Assembly (NCBI GenBank): GCA_938023895.1
Contig: CALJDH010000299.1
Coordinates: 1 to 5,647, forward strand
Origin: an uncultured Aliiroseovarius sp.
Lineage (GTDB): Bacteria; Pseudomonadota; Alphaproteobacteria; Rhodobacterales; Rhodobacteraceae
Length of the DNA stretch: 5,647 nucleotides
Direction of reading: 5' to 3'
In this document: positions 1 through 5,645 of the stretch, in pieces
Layout: each line of letters opens with the position of its first letter
Numbering within the stretch: position 1 is the first letter of the stretch
The notes under the pieces: generated by a model
Seen by the model: only the letters and a program-made list of their open reading frames with translations
Databases searched by the model: none
What the model was told of the DNA's origin: nothing
Position numbers and translations under genes: made by a program

Positions 1-924
1 TTGGCGCAGGATCCCGGCCCGTTCGAGGTCGCCTTTATCAATGACATCGAAAGCTTGGACACCTGTGCCTATCTGTTCAAATATGACAGCGTGTTCGGCC
101 CCTTCCCGGGCGAGGTCTCGACCGGGGATCAGGCGCTTGTGCTGAACGGGCAGAGCATTCCGTTCTATGCCAAGCCCGATATCAGCGCGATGGATCTGAC
201 CGATGTGGACGTGGTGCTGGAATGCACCGGCATGGCGGGCAAACGCGCTGTGGCGGAACGTGGTCTGGCGGCAGGCGCGCGCAATGTCCTGATCTCGGGC
301 CCGTCGTCCGAGGCCGATGTGACCGTCGTGCTGGGCGCGAATGAGGATCAGTTGGCGGGGCATCGCATTGTCTCGAACGCATCCTGCACAACCAACGCGC
401 TTGCCCCGCTGTTGAAGCTGCTCGACGACCAATGGGGCGTGATTGGCGGGCATATGACCACCGTGCACTGCTATACCGGCAGCCAGCCCACCGTGGACAA
501 GCCCCGCGCCAATGCGGCGCGGTCGCGGGCGGCGGCGCTGTCGATGGTGCCGACCACCACCAGCGCGCATAAGCTGGTGGGCGACGTGCTGCCCGAGCTG
601 GCTGGCAAGGTCGAGGCGCGTGCGATCCGTGTGCCCACCGCGTCCGTGTCCTGCATCGACCTGACCGTCCGCCTGCGCGACGAGGTCACCGAGGCCGTGG
701 CCCGTGCGATCCTGCAAGAGGGCGCTACCGGCAAAGTGCTGGGCTGGACCGAGGAACCCTTGGTCTCGTCCGACCTGCGGATGCGCCCCGAAAGCATCGT
801 GATCTCGGGTCCTGAAACCTCGGTCTGCGAGGGCGGATTGCTGCGGGTTTTCGGCTGGTATGACAACGAATGGGGCTTTTCGCACCGCATGCTGGACGTC
901 GCCCGTTTGATGGCGCGCAGCTAG
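1..924 (+). CDS. gap: Type I glyceraldehyde-3-phosphate dehydrogenase, 5' end cut by the window
   Basis: Cytoplasmic enzyme of glycolysis and gluconeogenesis that interconverts glyceraldehyde-3-phosphate and 1,3-bisphosphoglycerate with NAD(P). Residue numbers count from base 1. The catalytic cysteine is Cys129 in SNASCTTN, the catalytic histidine is His156 in TVHCYTG, the cofactor-fold motif ECTG is at 74-77, the phosphate-binding arginine is in AIRVPT (Arg210), and WYDNEWGFS near the C-terminus supplies the nicotinamide-contacting Asn289. The N-terminal GFGRIGR dinucleotide-binding motif is absent. Aligning Cys129 with the usual Cys149 puts about 20 residues before base 1, so the TTG there is an internal Leu codon and not a start. 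The usual TGAAKAVG phosphate loop reads TTSAHKLVG (186-194), so the conserved Gly is Ser188. WGFSHRMLD recalls erythrose-4-phosphate dehydrogenase (Epd), but Thr159 in HCYT favours GAPDH. This is likely a divergent paralogue. Confidence 0.93.
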   Translation: MAQDPGPFEVAFINDIESLDTCAYLFKYDSVFGPFPGEVSTGDQALVLNGQSIPFYAKPDISAMDLTDVDVVLECTGMAGKRAVAERGLAAGARNVLISGPSSEADVTVVLGANEDQLAGHRIVSNASCTTNALAPLLKLLDDQWGVIGGHMTTVHCYTGSQPTVDKPRANAARSRAAALSMVPTTTSAHKLVGDVLPELAGKVEARAIRVPTASVSCIDLTVRLRDEVTEAVARAILQEGATGKVLGWTEEPLVSSDLRMRPESIVISGPETSVCEGGLLRVFGWYDNEWGFSHRMLDVARLMARS

Positions 925-959
925 GTTTGCATCGCTAAACCAGCGGTTCGGTCCGGATT

Positions 960-996
960 CCCGTAAGGCTGCGCCCCTTGGCGCATCCCTTGCGGG
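960..996 (+). terminator. Hairpin after the GAPDH gene, probable terminator
   Basis: A two-part stem lies 36 bases after the GAPDH stop. The outer arms CCCGTAAGG (960-968) and CCTTGCGGG (988-996) give nine pairs including one G-U. The inner arms TGCGCC (970-975) and GGCGCA (980-985) give six perfect pairs around a CCTT loop, with a small internal loop between the two stems. The bases that follow, TTGCTAGAATTGT, are only mildly T-rich, so termination strength is uncertain. The position argues that GAPDH and the downstream regulator are separate transcription units. Confidence 0.6.
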
Positions 997-1006
997 TTGC
1001 TAGAAT
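978..1006 (+). promoter_or_regulatory. Possible sigma-70 type promoter for the regulator gene
   Basis: TTGGCG (978-983) and TAGAAT (1001-1006) are 17 bases apart and match the -35 and -10 consensus at four and five of six positions. A start of transcription near 1013 would follow. The -35 box lies inside the terminator hairpin, so the same bases would serve two roles. This is consensus matching only; in GC-rich alphaproteobacteria such matches are often spurious. Confidence 0.3.
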
Positions 1007-1054
1007 TGTCCTATGCGAACCCAGCGCCGACGGCGCGTTGATGGCTGACTGGAC

Positions 1055-2833
1055 ATGACCGAACCTGCACATCCCGTGTCAGGCCAGAAGGAGGGTCTGA
1101 CAGGACGAACCCGCGATGAAGCGATTGAACGTCTTTATGATGTGGCGCTTGATCCGTCGCGGTATGAGACGCTTTTGGACTTGTGGGAAACCGCGCTGAA
1201 ACCGATGCGCGAGGGGGTCGACCTGTCCGCTCCGCGCCTGTTGGATGACCACGCGATTTCCAGCCATTTCGAGCGCGCCAGTGCCTTTCTGGATCGTCTG
1301 GATCAATCCAGCACGCAAGATCACCTGAATGCCGCCATTGCGCCTTTCGACAAAGTCGCGGCCTTTCTTCTGGATCGTGGGGGCAAAGTTGCCGCGGTAA
1401 ACACGGCGGCCACGCAGGTCTTGGGCCTGTCGCTGGGGGACGACATCGCAACGATGCGAGTGAACCCGGAAGACATCGAAAGCATCCGCGTTGCGGCGCG
1501 CGGGCTGTTGGCTGACACAAGTGACAAAACCGCCGTCCTGCGCCTACGCTCGCGCGAGAAGGGGCATTTCGTCGTGGTCCGCCTGCAAGAGGTTCAGGTC
1601 GGCGACCGGGGTGCGTTTGTTCTGGCTGCCTCGTCCGAGGTCAGCTGCCCGGACGGGTTCGAGGATATCCTGAAACGCGCCTTTGACCTGACCGGCGCCG
1701 AGGCCAAGGTCGTGCAAAGCCTTGTGGAATGCTGTTCCGTCAAAGAGATCGCGGAACAGCGCGGCCGGTCCGTCGACACGGTCCGTGCGCAGATCAAATC
1801 GATCCTGTCTAAGACCGAAACGAAAAGCCAGATCGAGTTGGTGCGCCTTGCGCTGTCGGTCATGGATATGTCGAACCTGACGATCAAGGCAGATCCCGGT
1901 CCGCGGATCGTCAGTCGTGGATATGCCACGCTGGAAGAACGCCCTTTCCAGACGCTGATCACGCCGGACGGGCGCCGATTGGACTATCTGGTGCTGGGCG
2001 ATCCGGATGGTAAACCTGTTTTATTCCTGCCCTTGGACTATGGTCTGGTGCGCTGGCCTGCTTCGGCCGAGGCAGAAGCACAGGCGCGCGGGCTGCGTAT
2101 TATTGTGCCTGTCCGCGCGGGTTACGGCCAGTCTGACATGGTGCCGAAATCCGTCGACTATGACAGCTGCGCGGCGCGCGACACGGTACAGATACTGCAG
2201 GCCGAAGGTGTGGATCGCTGCCCAGTGATTTCGCTGGGATCAGACAGCTATTACGCCTTTGCACTGGCCGCGCAGGGCGACGTCGATCTGACCGCCATCA
2301 TCGCCTGCGCTGGCACACTTCCGATGACCAAACGGGTTCAGTACGAACGGATGGAGAAGTGGCACCGCTTCATTCTGGCAGGTGCTAAATACACGCCGCA
2401 TTTACTGCCCTTCATGGTCAAAGCGGGCTTCTATCTGGCCCGTAAGATAGGCAAGCGCGGTTTTGTGCACGCGGTCTATGGCAACAATCCCGCGGACATC
2501 GAAACCTTTGAAAATCCAGAGGTTTTCGAGGCGATGGTTACGGGATCTGAAACCGCTCTGACCGACACCCATTCCGCACATGACGCGTTTTCGCGCATGG
2601 TGATGGGTGAGCAGCAGGGCGACTGGTCCGATCTGGTCAACCAGCAGAAAGGCCGTCTTCCGGTGGTCTATTTCAATGGCGCACAAGACCCGCAGGTGCC
2701 GCTTGCCACGTTGGACGAGTTCCGCGTCGATCATGACTGGATTGACTATCGCCTGTATGACGATGCCGGGCAGCTTGTGTTCTTCCGCCACTGGCGCGAC
2801 GTGCTGGACGAGGTCGAAAAATATCTCCCTTAG
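1055..2833 (+). CDS. LuxR-type HTH regulator fused to a degenerate alpha/beta hydrolase domain
   Basis: A 592-residue protein, probably a cytoplasmic transcription factor. In order: a short helical N-terminus (about 20-90), a PAS-like segment (about 92-190, with FLLDRGGKVAAVNTAA), a LuxR-type DNA-binding domain (about 207-268; LTGAEAKVVQ, VKEIAEQRGRSVDTVRAQIKSI and ELVRLAL follow the family pattern), and an alpha/beta-hydrolase fold (about 296-592). The hydrolase part keeps the RAGYGQSD strand-4 motif (354-361) and the acid-loop pattern GAQDPQVP with Asp545. The nucleophile elbow, however, reads GSDSY (395-399), placing Asp397 where Ser is usual. The C-terminal GH motif reads AGQ (Gln573), and the oxyanion HG is replaced by PL (326-327). 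Catalysis is doubtful and a sensing role is my inference. Start: ATG 1055 is the first in-frame ATG after an in-frame TGA at 1046; no clear ribosome binding site precedes it. A 5-bp hairpin (1024-1036) lies just upstream. It reads alone, convergent with the tup operon. Confidence 0.88.
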   Translation: MTEPAHPVSGQKEGLTGRTRDEAIERLYDVALDPSRYETLLDLWETALKPMREGVDLSAPRLLDDHAISSHFERASAFLDRLDQSSTQDHLNAAIAPFDKVAAFLLDRGGKVAAVNTAATQVLGLSLGDDIATMRVNPEDIESIRVAARGLLADTSDKTAVLRLRSREKGHFVVVRLQEVQVGDRGAFVLAASSEVSCPDGFEDILKRAFDLTGAEAKVVQSLVECCSVKEIAEQRGRSVDTVRAQIKSILSKTETKSQIELVRLALSVMDMSNLTIKADPGPRIVSRGYATLEERPFQTLITPDGRRLDYLVLGDPDGKPVLFLPLDYGLVRWPASAEAEAQARGLRIIVPVRAGYGQSDMVPKSVDYDSCAARDTVQILQAEGVDRCPVISLGSDSYYAFALAAQGDVDLTAIIACAGTLPMTKRVQYERMEKWHRFILAGAKYTPHLLPFMVKAGFYLARKIGKRGFVHAVYGNNPADIETFENPEVFEAMVTGSETALTDTHSAHDAFSRMVMGEQQGDWSDLVNQQKGRLPVVYFNGAQDPQVPLATLDEFRVDHDWIDYRLYDDAGQLVFFRHWRDVLDEVEKYLP

Positions 2834-3313
2834 GTGCGTTTTACCCCAACTTGGGTATGACGCGTTTCCCCCTGCCTCTTAGAGTCGACTGTATTGAGTC
2901 AAAGAGGTTTTTAAAGTTGCCAAGTGGTCTCGAAATTACTGCGGGATGCTCATGACCCTTTCGGTTCTGAAGGGGTGTTGGATCGGCCATCTGAGTGGGT
3001 GGGTTCGCACCGGTTCGCTTTGGGTAGACATGCGGCAACGGCGCTTGGAATTCGCTGTCCCAGTCCAGGGCAGCGGTCCATGCGCTGGCCAGTTTGAAAG
3101 ATGCACCTGACCCGGGGACTTCCTGATCCGAGTCAGGTGTATCGTTTTTGGAGTGCTCGGATGGTTCGTCGCAAAAGGAACGTACTGTTCCAGGGCGGAC
3201 GCATCTAGCGCGTGTGCGATATCAGATTGTGCTTTGTGATGGTCCCGACCGGGGGAAAGATCTTGGGCATCACGAGAAGCACAGTTCATGGGCGATGTGG
3301 GGCGTCCATGCAA
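2834..3313. other. Long intergenic stretch between convergent genes, no convincing gene; possible decayed coding sequence
   Basis: About 480 bases separate the end of the regulator gene from the terminator of the tup operon. GC is about 55% over 2881-3300 and drops to 38% over 2881-2940, below the flanking genes. A weak inverted repeat (TACCC at 2842-2846, GGGTA at 2853-2857) follows the regulator stop, and a strong hairpin sits at 3101-3142. On the minus strand two overlapping frames are open: one with an ATG at 3313 running to a stop at 2936, and one open from 3221 to a stop at 2841 whose only ATG is at 3038. The second frame has protein-like composition in its middle (for example DSDQEVPGSG and SFKLASAWTAALDWDSEF), but there is no convincing start or ribosome binding site and I recognise no family. 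A relic of a gene or inserted element is possible. Confidence 0.4.
3097..3149 (+). terminator. Strong hairpin with T-run, terminator-like
   Basis: ATGCACCTGACCCGG (3101-3115) pairs with CCGAGTCAGGTGTAT (3128-3142) around a 12-base loop: thirteen Watson-Crick pairs, one G-U and one mismatch. CG and then five T residues (3145-3149) follow, which is the layout of an intrinsic terminator for rightward transcription. It is about 270 bases past the regulator stop, so it would give that mRNA an unusually long 3' tail, or end a small RNA made within the gap. It could instead be a palindromic insertion scar. Confidence 0.5.
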
Positions 3314-3367
3314 AATCTCGGGATCGCCGTGTCTTGCGGCGATCCCGAGGTTATTCCGCCTTTTTTT
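3312..3367. terminator. Bidirectional intrinsic terminator between the convergent units
   Basis: CTCGGGATCGCCG (3317-3329) and CGGCGATCCCGAG (3337-3349) form a perfect 13-bp stem around the 7-base loop TGTCTTG, extendable by three pairs (3314-3352). For the leftward tup operon it begins 14 bases after the tupA stop and is followed by ATTTT, the usual intrinsic-terminator form. For rightward transcription seven T residues (3361-3367) come after a gap of about ten bases, so it may work there too, though less classically. Confidence 0.85.
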
Positions 3368-4172
3368 ACTGAGCTGCCGGCGTTGCGTTGAAGGTAAACA
3401 GCGTCTCTCCGCCGATCTGATAGCCGTCGATTAGGCCCTGCGCGCGGTCTGATGTCAGCCAGCCCTCAAGTGCCTCGGCGCCTTTGGCATTCACATGTGG
3501 GTGGTTCTCGGGATTCACCGGCAAGAAGGCGTATTGGTTGAACAGCACCGGGTCGCCCGCGAACAGCAGCGCCAGATCGGCCTTGTTTCCAAAGTTCAGC
3601 CAGCTGGCGCGGTCGGACATGATATAGGCATTCATCCCCGCCGCGATGTTCAGGGCAGCGCCCATGCCAGCGCCCGCTTCGCGGTACCAATCTGCCGCGG
3701 GTGTCACCTCGGCCGAGGCCCACAGCCGCTTTTCAGCTTTGTGGGTGCCGCTGTCATCGCCGCGGCTGACAAAGGCAGCACTGGCGTTCGAAATGCGAGT
3801 CAGCGCGTCTGCGGCTGTCGCAGCGACCTTGATCCCAGCAGGATCACCGGCGGGGCCGATCAGCACAAAGTCATTATACATGATCTCGCGCCGGTGGGTG
3901 CCGTGGCCAGCGGCGACAAACGCCTCTTCCGCTGCGCGGGAATGGACCAGCACGGCATCCACGTCGCCAGCTTCGCCCAGACGGATTGCTTGACCGGTTC
4001 CAACCACCAGAAGCTGCACCTCAAGCCCGGTGTCTTCCTTGATGGCGGGCAGCAGAACCCCGGCCAGACCCGAGTTCTGGAACGAGGTCGTGACGGCCAG
4101 TTTCAGGTCGTCCGCAAAGGCGGCTCCGGACGTGGCAAGGGCAACCCAAAGCCCGGTCAGCAGGGATTTCAT
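3366..4172 (-). CDS. tupA: Tungstate ABC transporter periplasmic substrate-binding protein
   Basis: A 268-residue periplasmic protein that captures tungstate and delivers it to the TupB channel. The N-terminus is a signal peptide: Lys3, a hydrophobic stretch and a likely cleavage after Ala-Phe-Ala at residue 20. Family landmarks in order: TTSFQNSG (28-35), VGTGQAIRLGE (57-67), MYNDFVLIGP (98-107), SRGDDSGTHKAE (136-147), YIMSDRASW (183-191), and FNQYAFLPVNPENHP (211-225). The layout fits TupA better than ModA or WtpA. The ligand-loop motif usually reads TTTST-x-x-SG; here it is VTTSF-x-x-SG, with Val27 and Phe31 replacing Thr. Arg137 probably corresponds to the arginine reported to contact the oxyanion in TupA. 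It is the last gene of the operon: its ATG overlaps the tupC stop as ATGA, with GGAGA (4186-4182) nine bases before it. Molybdate as substrate cannot be excluded. Confidence 0.92.
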   Translation of the reverse strand: MKSLLTGLWVALATSGAAFADDLKLAVTTSFQNSGLAGVLLPAIKEDTGLEVQLLVVGTGQAIRLGEAGDVDAVLVHSRAAEEAFVAAGHGTHRREIMYNDFVLIGPAGDPAGIKVAATAADALTRISNASAAFVSRGDDSGTHKAEKRLWASAEVTPAADWYREAGAGMGAALNIAAGMNAYIMSDRASWLNFGNKADLALLFAGDPVLFNQYAFLPVNPENHPHVNAKGAEALEGWLTSDRAQGLIDGYQIGGETLFTFNATPAAQ

Positions 4173-4885
4173 TCGACGATGTCTCCGTTCAGGAAGGCCG
4201 CGGCTTCGGCGGTCTGTGGCTGGTCAAAAAACTGGGGGGTCGGCGCGTGTTCGTGGATGTGGCCGTTTAACAAGAACAGCACATCACCCGCCAAGCGACG
4301 GGCCTGTCCCATGTCGTGGGTCGACATGATCAACCGCGTTCCCGAGGCGGCGGCGCGTAGCAGGATCTCTTCAATCTCGCGGGTCGCGCGACCGTCAAGC
4401 GAGGCGCATGGTTCATCGAGGAAAAGCAGCACGGGCTTGGTGATCATCGCGCGGGCGATGGCCAGTTTCTGGCGCTCGCCGCCCGACAGGAACGTGGCAG
4501 GGCGATCCAGCATCGCGCCCAGCCCGACTTGCGTGCCCGCCGCGTCAGCCTGCGCGCGTGCGTCGGCTTTCGGGATGCCGCGCAGGCGTAGAGGATAGGC
4601 GATGTTGTCGCGCACGGTTCGGCGCAGCAGGATGGGTTGCTGAAAGACGAAGGACTGTGCGGCGCGTGCCGTGTCCAGATCGCAGCCCCATGTGATGTTG
4701 CCGTCTGACAGCCGGGCGATGCCATGCATCATCCGCAAAAGCGAGGTCTTCCCCGCCCCGTTCGGGCCGATCACGATGGTGATGCCCTGATCTTGCAGGG
4801 TCAGATCAATCGGCCCCACCAGCCGCTTGCCTTTGCGCCGGATCGTGGCCCCGGTCAGGGTCAGAGGGAACAGATTGCTCATCAC
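4169..4885 (-). CDS. tupC: Tungstate ABC transporter ATP-binding protein
   Basis: A 238-residue ATPase on the cytoplasmic face of the membrane that powers TupB. All motifs are intact: Walker A GPNGAGKTS (40-48), the Q-loop in VFQQPILL (80-87), the signature LSGGERQ (133-139), Walker B LLFLDEP (153-159) with catalytic Glu158, the D-loop SLD (162-164) and the switch His190. At 238 residues it lacks the long C-terminal regulatory domain of ModC-type ATPases, as expected for TupC. Two starts are possible: GTG at 4885 (4-base overlap with the tupB stop) or ATG at 4882 (1-base overlap, TGATG). An AAGAGGGG ribosome binding sequence precedes both, about 7 or 10 bases away when measured from its GAGG, and ATG is the more natural choice. 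The 238-residue numbering starts from the GTG. Translation is probably coupled to both neighbours. Confidence 0.92.
   Translation of the reverse strand: MMSNLFPLTLTGATIRRKGKRLVGPIDLTLQDQGITIVIGPNGAGKTSLLRMMHGIARLSDGNITWGCDLDTARAAQSFVFQQPILLRRTVRDNIAYPLRLRGIPKADARAQADAAGTQVGLGAMLDRPATFLSGGERQKLAIARAMITKPVLLFLDEPCASLDGRATREIEEILLRAAASGTRLIMSTHDMGQARRLAGDVLFLLNGHIHEHAPTPQFFDQPQTAEAAAFLNGDIVE
4182..4186 (-). promoter_or_regulatory. Ribosome binding site of tupA inside the end of tupC
   Basis: GGAGA on the minus strand lies nine bases before the tupA ATG and within the last codons of tupC. It supports the ATG at 4172 as the true start and fits translational coupling through the ATGA overlap. Confidence 0.65.
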
Positions 4886-5586
4886 CAGCGCCCCTCTTGT
4901 TCGGTGCGGCCAATGACGTGGATCGCAAGATTTACTGCAATCGCCATCAGGATCAGAACAAAACCCAGCCCCAGCGCCATGGCGAAGTCCCCCTTGCCGG
5001 TCTCAAGCGCGATGGCGGTGGTTAACACGCGGGTGTGGTGGTCGATGTTACCGCCGACGATCATGATCGCTCCGACCTCGCCAATGGCGCGACCAAAGCC
5101 GGCCAGCGCGGCGGTCAGAAGGGCGCGGCGCCCGTCCCACAACAGCGCCGCCATGCGTTGCCGTTGCGTCGTGTTCAACGAGATCAGCAGGTCGTGGTAG
5201 TCGGACCAAAGCTCGCGCAGGGCCTGATGGGCGATGGATGCGATCAGCGGCACGATGATGATCACTTGCGCGATGATCATTGCGGTGGGTGTGAAGATCA
5301 GGCCGAAAACGCCAAAGGGGCCGGATCGGCTGAGGAGTACATAGACAATCAGCCCTACCACCACCGGCGGCAGGCCCATCAGGGCGTTCAAAAGCGCGAT
5401 GGTGAAACGGCGGGCGCGGAAGCGGCGGACGGCCAGAAAGGCACCGATGGGCAGGGCGATGGCGCAGGCGATGACCAAAGCGGTCAGCGTCACGCGCAAC
5501 GAGCGCAGCGTGATCTCAACCAGGTCCGCGTCCAGCGTCACCAGCAGCCAGAGCGCCTGGCGTATTCCTTCCCACAGATCCGACAT
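4882..5586 (-). CDS. tupB: Tungstate ABC transporter inner-membrane permease
   Basis: A 234-residue integral membrane protein forming the tungstate channel. Hydrophobic segments at about 31-53, 62-84, 99-120, 155-176 and 202-225 fit a five-helix permease of the ModB/CysT type. The cytoplasmic EAA-type loop that docks on the ATPase covers about 133-172, including QRQRMAALLWDGRRA and GFGRAIGEVGA. It is followed by MIVGGNI (175-181), which is typical of TupB. The sequence NALMGLPPVVVGLIVYVLLS (67-86) is also a family hallmark. The start ATG at 5586 is preceded by GAAGGCGG at a normal distance. It is the first gene of the operon seen here, and its stop overlaps the tupC start. The order permease-ATPase-binding protein differs from the tupA-tupB-tupC order for which the system is named. 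Confidence 0.92.
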   Translation of the reverse strand: MSDLWEGIRQALWLLVTLDADLVEITLRSLRVTLTALVIACAIALPIGAFLAVRRFRARRFTIALLNALMGLPPVVVGLIVYVLLSRSGPFGVFGLIFTPTAMIIAQVIIIVPLIASIAHQALRELWSDYHDLLISLNTTQRQRMAALLWDGRRALLTAALAGFGRAIGEVGAIMIVGGNIDHHTRVLTTAIALETGKGDFAMALGLGFVLILMAIAVNLAIHVIGRTEQEGRW

Positions 5587-5615
5587 AAGCCGCCTTCAAT
5601 CCAACTCAGGCATCC

Positions 5616-5645
5616 CTGATACAGGCCCGTTCTGCCACAAGGCAA
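5616..5645 (-). promoter_or_regulatory. Possible promoter and small palindrome upstream of tupB
   Basis: On the minus strand TTGCCT (5645-5640) and TATCAG (5621-5616) are 18 bases apart, each matching four of six consensus positions. The -10 region lies in a small palindrome CCTG-TAT-CAGG (5624-5614) that could be an operator. I see no ModE-type site or molybdenum-cofactor riboswitch, but only 61 bases of upstream sequence are available. This is a weak call. Confidence 0.22.

Noticed and set aside
1..3. TTG at the window start as the GAPDH start codon
   Set aside because: The first Rossmann beta-alpha unit with GFGRIGR would be missing, and alignment of the catalytic Cys implies about 20 more residues upstream. 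It is an edge truncation.
471..890. A 139-codon minus-strand open frame inside GAPDH
   Set aside because: Shadow of the conserved GAPDH coding frame with no family resemblance.
1088..1099. AAGGAGG (1088-1094) as the ribosome binding site of a later regulator start
   Set aside because: The only in-frame start-like codon nearby is CTG at 1097, two bases away, which is too close. The next ATG (1116) is out of frame.
2842..2857. TACCC/GGGTA inverted repeat as the terminator of the regulator gene
   Set aside because: Only five pairs and no T-run follows; too weak to call.
3002..3018. Direct repeat GGTTCGC separated by three bases
   Set aside because: Only seven bases and two copies; expected by chance and not array-like.
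3148..3372. A 74-codon plus-strand open frame in the intergenic gap
   Set aside because: It runs through the terminator stem and into the 3' end of tupA, has no ribosome binding site and no recognisable motif.
3495..4598. A 367-codon plus-strand open frame opposite tupA and tupC
   Set aside because: It is antisense to two well-supported genes, spans their junction and has no recognisable domain. Long antisense frames are common in high-GC coding DNA.
5035..5619. A 194-codon plus-strand open frame opposite tupB
   Set aside because: Its composition (rich in Gln, Gly, Asp and His) is typical of the reverse strand of a membrane protein gene, and tupB is clearly real.
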